Below are positions 5,756-6,638 of a DNA stretch of 6,638 nt, one piece after another. Source of the stretch: Candidatus Zymogenus sp. GTDB taxonomy: Bacteria; Desulfobacterota; Zymogenia; Zymogenales; Zymogenaceae. The notes under the pieces are model-generated. The model did no database searches, was not told where the DNA came from, and worked only from the letters and a program-made list of their open reading frames with translations. The translations under genes were made by a program, and so were the position numbers. The stretch's first letter is position 1, and each line of letters begins with the position of its first letter. The stretch lies in the NCBI GenBank assembly GCA_030613285.1, contig JAUWME010000138.1:1-6638 (forward strand), in the 5' to 3' direction.

Positions 5756-6638
5756 TTAACTCCTGTAATCAGCGTTTATCTTTATGTAATCCAGCGAAAG
5801 GTCCGAAGTCAAAACCGTGAAGGTGGAATTTCCCCCTTTTAGATCGATGGTAATATCAAACTCACGGTTCTTCATAATTTCCGCTGCCCTTTTTTCGCAA
5901 TTAATTCCCCCTCCCACACCGTTAGATACCAACAAAACATTTCCAAAAAAGATGTCAGCCTTCATGGGATTGAAATCTCCCTCAATGCAACCCATTGCCC
6001 CCATGATTCTTCCCCAGTTTGGGTCCTCGCCAAAAAATGCGGTCTTGACAAGGGGGGAGTTGGCCACTCTGAAGGCGACGTCTCTGGCGGTTTGTTTATC
6101 CGGGGCACCCTTGATGTTTATTGTCACCAACTTTGTTGCCCCTTCGCCGTCTTTTACGATAAGCCGCGCAAGGTCTTTGAGGAGAAGACCGAGATTCTCT
6201 TCAAATACTTTCTCAAGCTCCTCCGTAATTTCTGCGCTTGTCGTTTCCTGCGGGTCTCCCCCGGACATCAAAACAACAATGTCGTTGGTGCTGGTGTCTC
6301 CGTCAATGGTGATGGCGTTAAAAGAAGCTTCCACAGATACCCTCAACGCATCGTCAAGGAATTCTTTTCTGATGGGCGCATCCGTTACAACAAACGACAA
6401 CATCGTGGCCATGTCGGGGCGAATCATCCCGGCACCCTTGACCATCCCCAAAATTGTGTAGTTTCTTTTCATATTACTGTTACCAGCGGAGAAAGTCCTT
6501 TTTACGATTTTCGGAAAAGTATCTGTTGTCATCATGGCACGGGCGCAGTCCAAAAAACCGACCGGTGAAAGTGATGAGACAAGCGATTCTGAAGCAGTAT
6601 TTATTTTATCAACGGGGAGGCTTGCGCCGATGACGCCG
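5756..6638 (-). CDS. argJ: Glutamate N-acetyltransferase / amino-acid acetyltransferase ArgJ, 5' end beyond the window
   Basis: ArgJ moves the acetyl group from N-acetylornithine to glutamate, closing the cyclic arginine pathway; some members also use acetyl-CoA. The frame is open to the window edge (from 6637), giving 293 visible residues. ArgJ proteins are usually near 390-400 residues, so about 100 N-terminal residues are missing. A TTG at 6553 is internal, because family-like sequence (GVIGASLPVDKI) precedes it. Visible landmarks are MMTTDTFPK, then KGAGMIRPDMATMLSF, where the Thr of the Ala-Thr pair (ACG at 6406-6404) is the expected self-cleavage site and N-terminal nucleophile of the beta chain. 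FGEDPNWGRIMGAMG follows, and the C-terminus ends in SLDYIKINADYRS, as is typical. No residue known to be essential appears lost in the visible part. Its stop lies 4 nt before the next start, so the two genes are probably cotranscribed. Whether it is mono- or bifunctional cannot be read from this sequence. Confidence 0.95.
   Translation of the reverse strand, partial: GVIGASLPVDKINTASESLVSSLSPVGFLDCARAMMTTDTFPKIVKRTFSAGNSNMKRNYTILGMVKGAGMIRPDMATMLSFVVTDAPIRKEFLDDALRVSVEASFNAITIDGDTSTNDIVVLMSGGDPQETTSAEITEELEKVFEENLGLLLKDLARLIVKDGEGATKLVTINIKGAPDKQTARDVAFRVANSPLVKTAFFGEDPNWGRIMGAMGCIEGDFNPMKADIFFGNVLLVSNGVGGGINCEKRAAEIMKNREFDITIDLKGGNSTFTVLTSDLSLDYIKINADYRS
5760..5764 (-). promoter_or_regulatory. 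Ribosome binding site of the menA-like gene, inside argJ
   Basis: AGGAG lies 8 nt before the ATG at 5751 and overlaps the last sense codons of argJ (Arg-Ser). The site fixes the start and suggests that translation of the two genes is coupled. Confidence 0.75.

Noticed and set aside
5817..6461. A 214-codon open frame on the plus strand
   Set aside because: It lies wholly antisense to argJ, has no ribosome site, and its composition is what the complement of a conserved gene yields. ArgJ motifs on the other strand are unambiguous.
6551..6553. TTG as the start of a 265-residue ArgJ
   Set aside because: The frame stays open to the window edge and the upstream codons encode ArgJ-like sequence, so this is an internal Leu.

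Overview
The window is one strand of housekeeping chromosome. All eight recognisable genes lie on the minus strand, so transcription runs from high to low coordinates. In that direction they are the 3' part of argJ, a UbiA-family prenyltransferase most like MenA, rpsB (S2), tsf (EF-Ts), pyrH (UMP kinase), frr (ribosome recycling factor), uppS (undecaprenyl diphosphate synthase) and cdsA (CDP-diglyceride synthase). No mobile element, CRISPR array, tRNA or rRNA was found, and base composition looks even across the window.

The order rpsB-tsf-pyrH-frr-uppS-cdsA is the classic bacterial translation and envelope-lipid cluster. It is widespread, so it does not fix the taxon. ArgJ (cyclic arginine route), a quinone-type prenyltransferase and a short 200-residue EF-Ts suggest a Gram-negative lineage, possibly Desulfobacterota/deltaproteobacteria-like. 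That assignment is weak inference.

The layout falls into two transcriptional blocks. The upstream block is argJ-menA, separated by 4 nt, with the menA ribosome-binding site inside the last codons of argJ. A 214-nt gap follows; it carries a good extended -10 promoter and a strongly folded rpsB leader that looks like an S2 autoregulatory element. The second block runs from rpsB to cdsA. Spacers are 38-47 nt for rpsB-tsf and tsf-pyrH (taking the corrected tsf start). pyrH-frr and frr-uppS overlap by one and four bases, which implies translational coupling. A 119-nt gap with a terminator-like hairpin precedes cdsA, so expression may drop or be reset there.

Functionally, the rpsB block makes ribosome and translation factors (S2, EF-Ts, RRF), the UMP kinase that feeds pyrimidine nucleotides to RNA and cell-wall precursors, the lipid carrier for peptidoglycan (UppS) and the activated phospholipid precursor (CdsA). 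The upstream genes serve arginine biosynthesis and, probably, respiratory quinone synthesis.

No undescribed system is evident. The points worth a second look are the rpsB leader, an acidic S2 tail of about 87 residues, the menA-like gene placed between argJ and rpsB, TTG starts on pyrH and uppS, the tsf start, and the hairpin ahead of cdsA.
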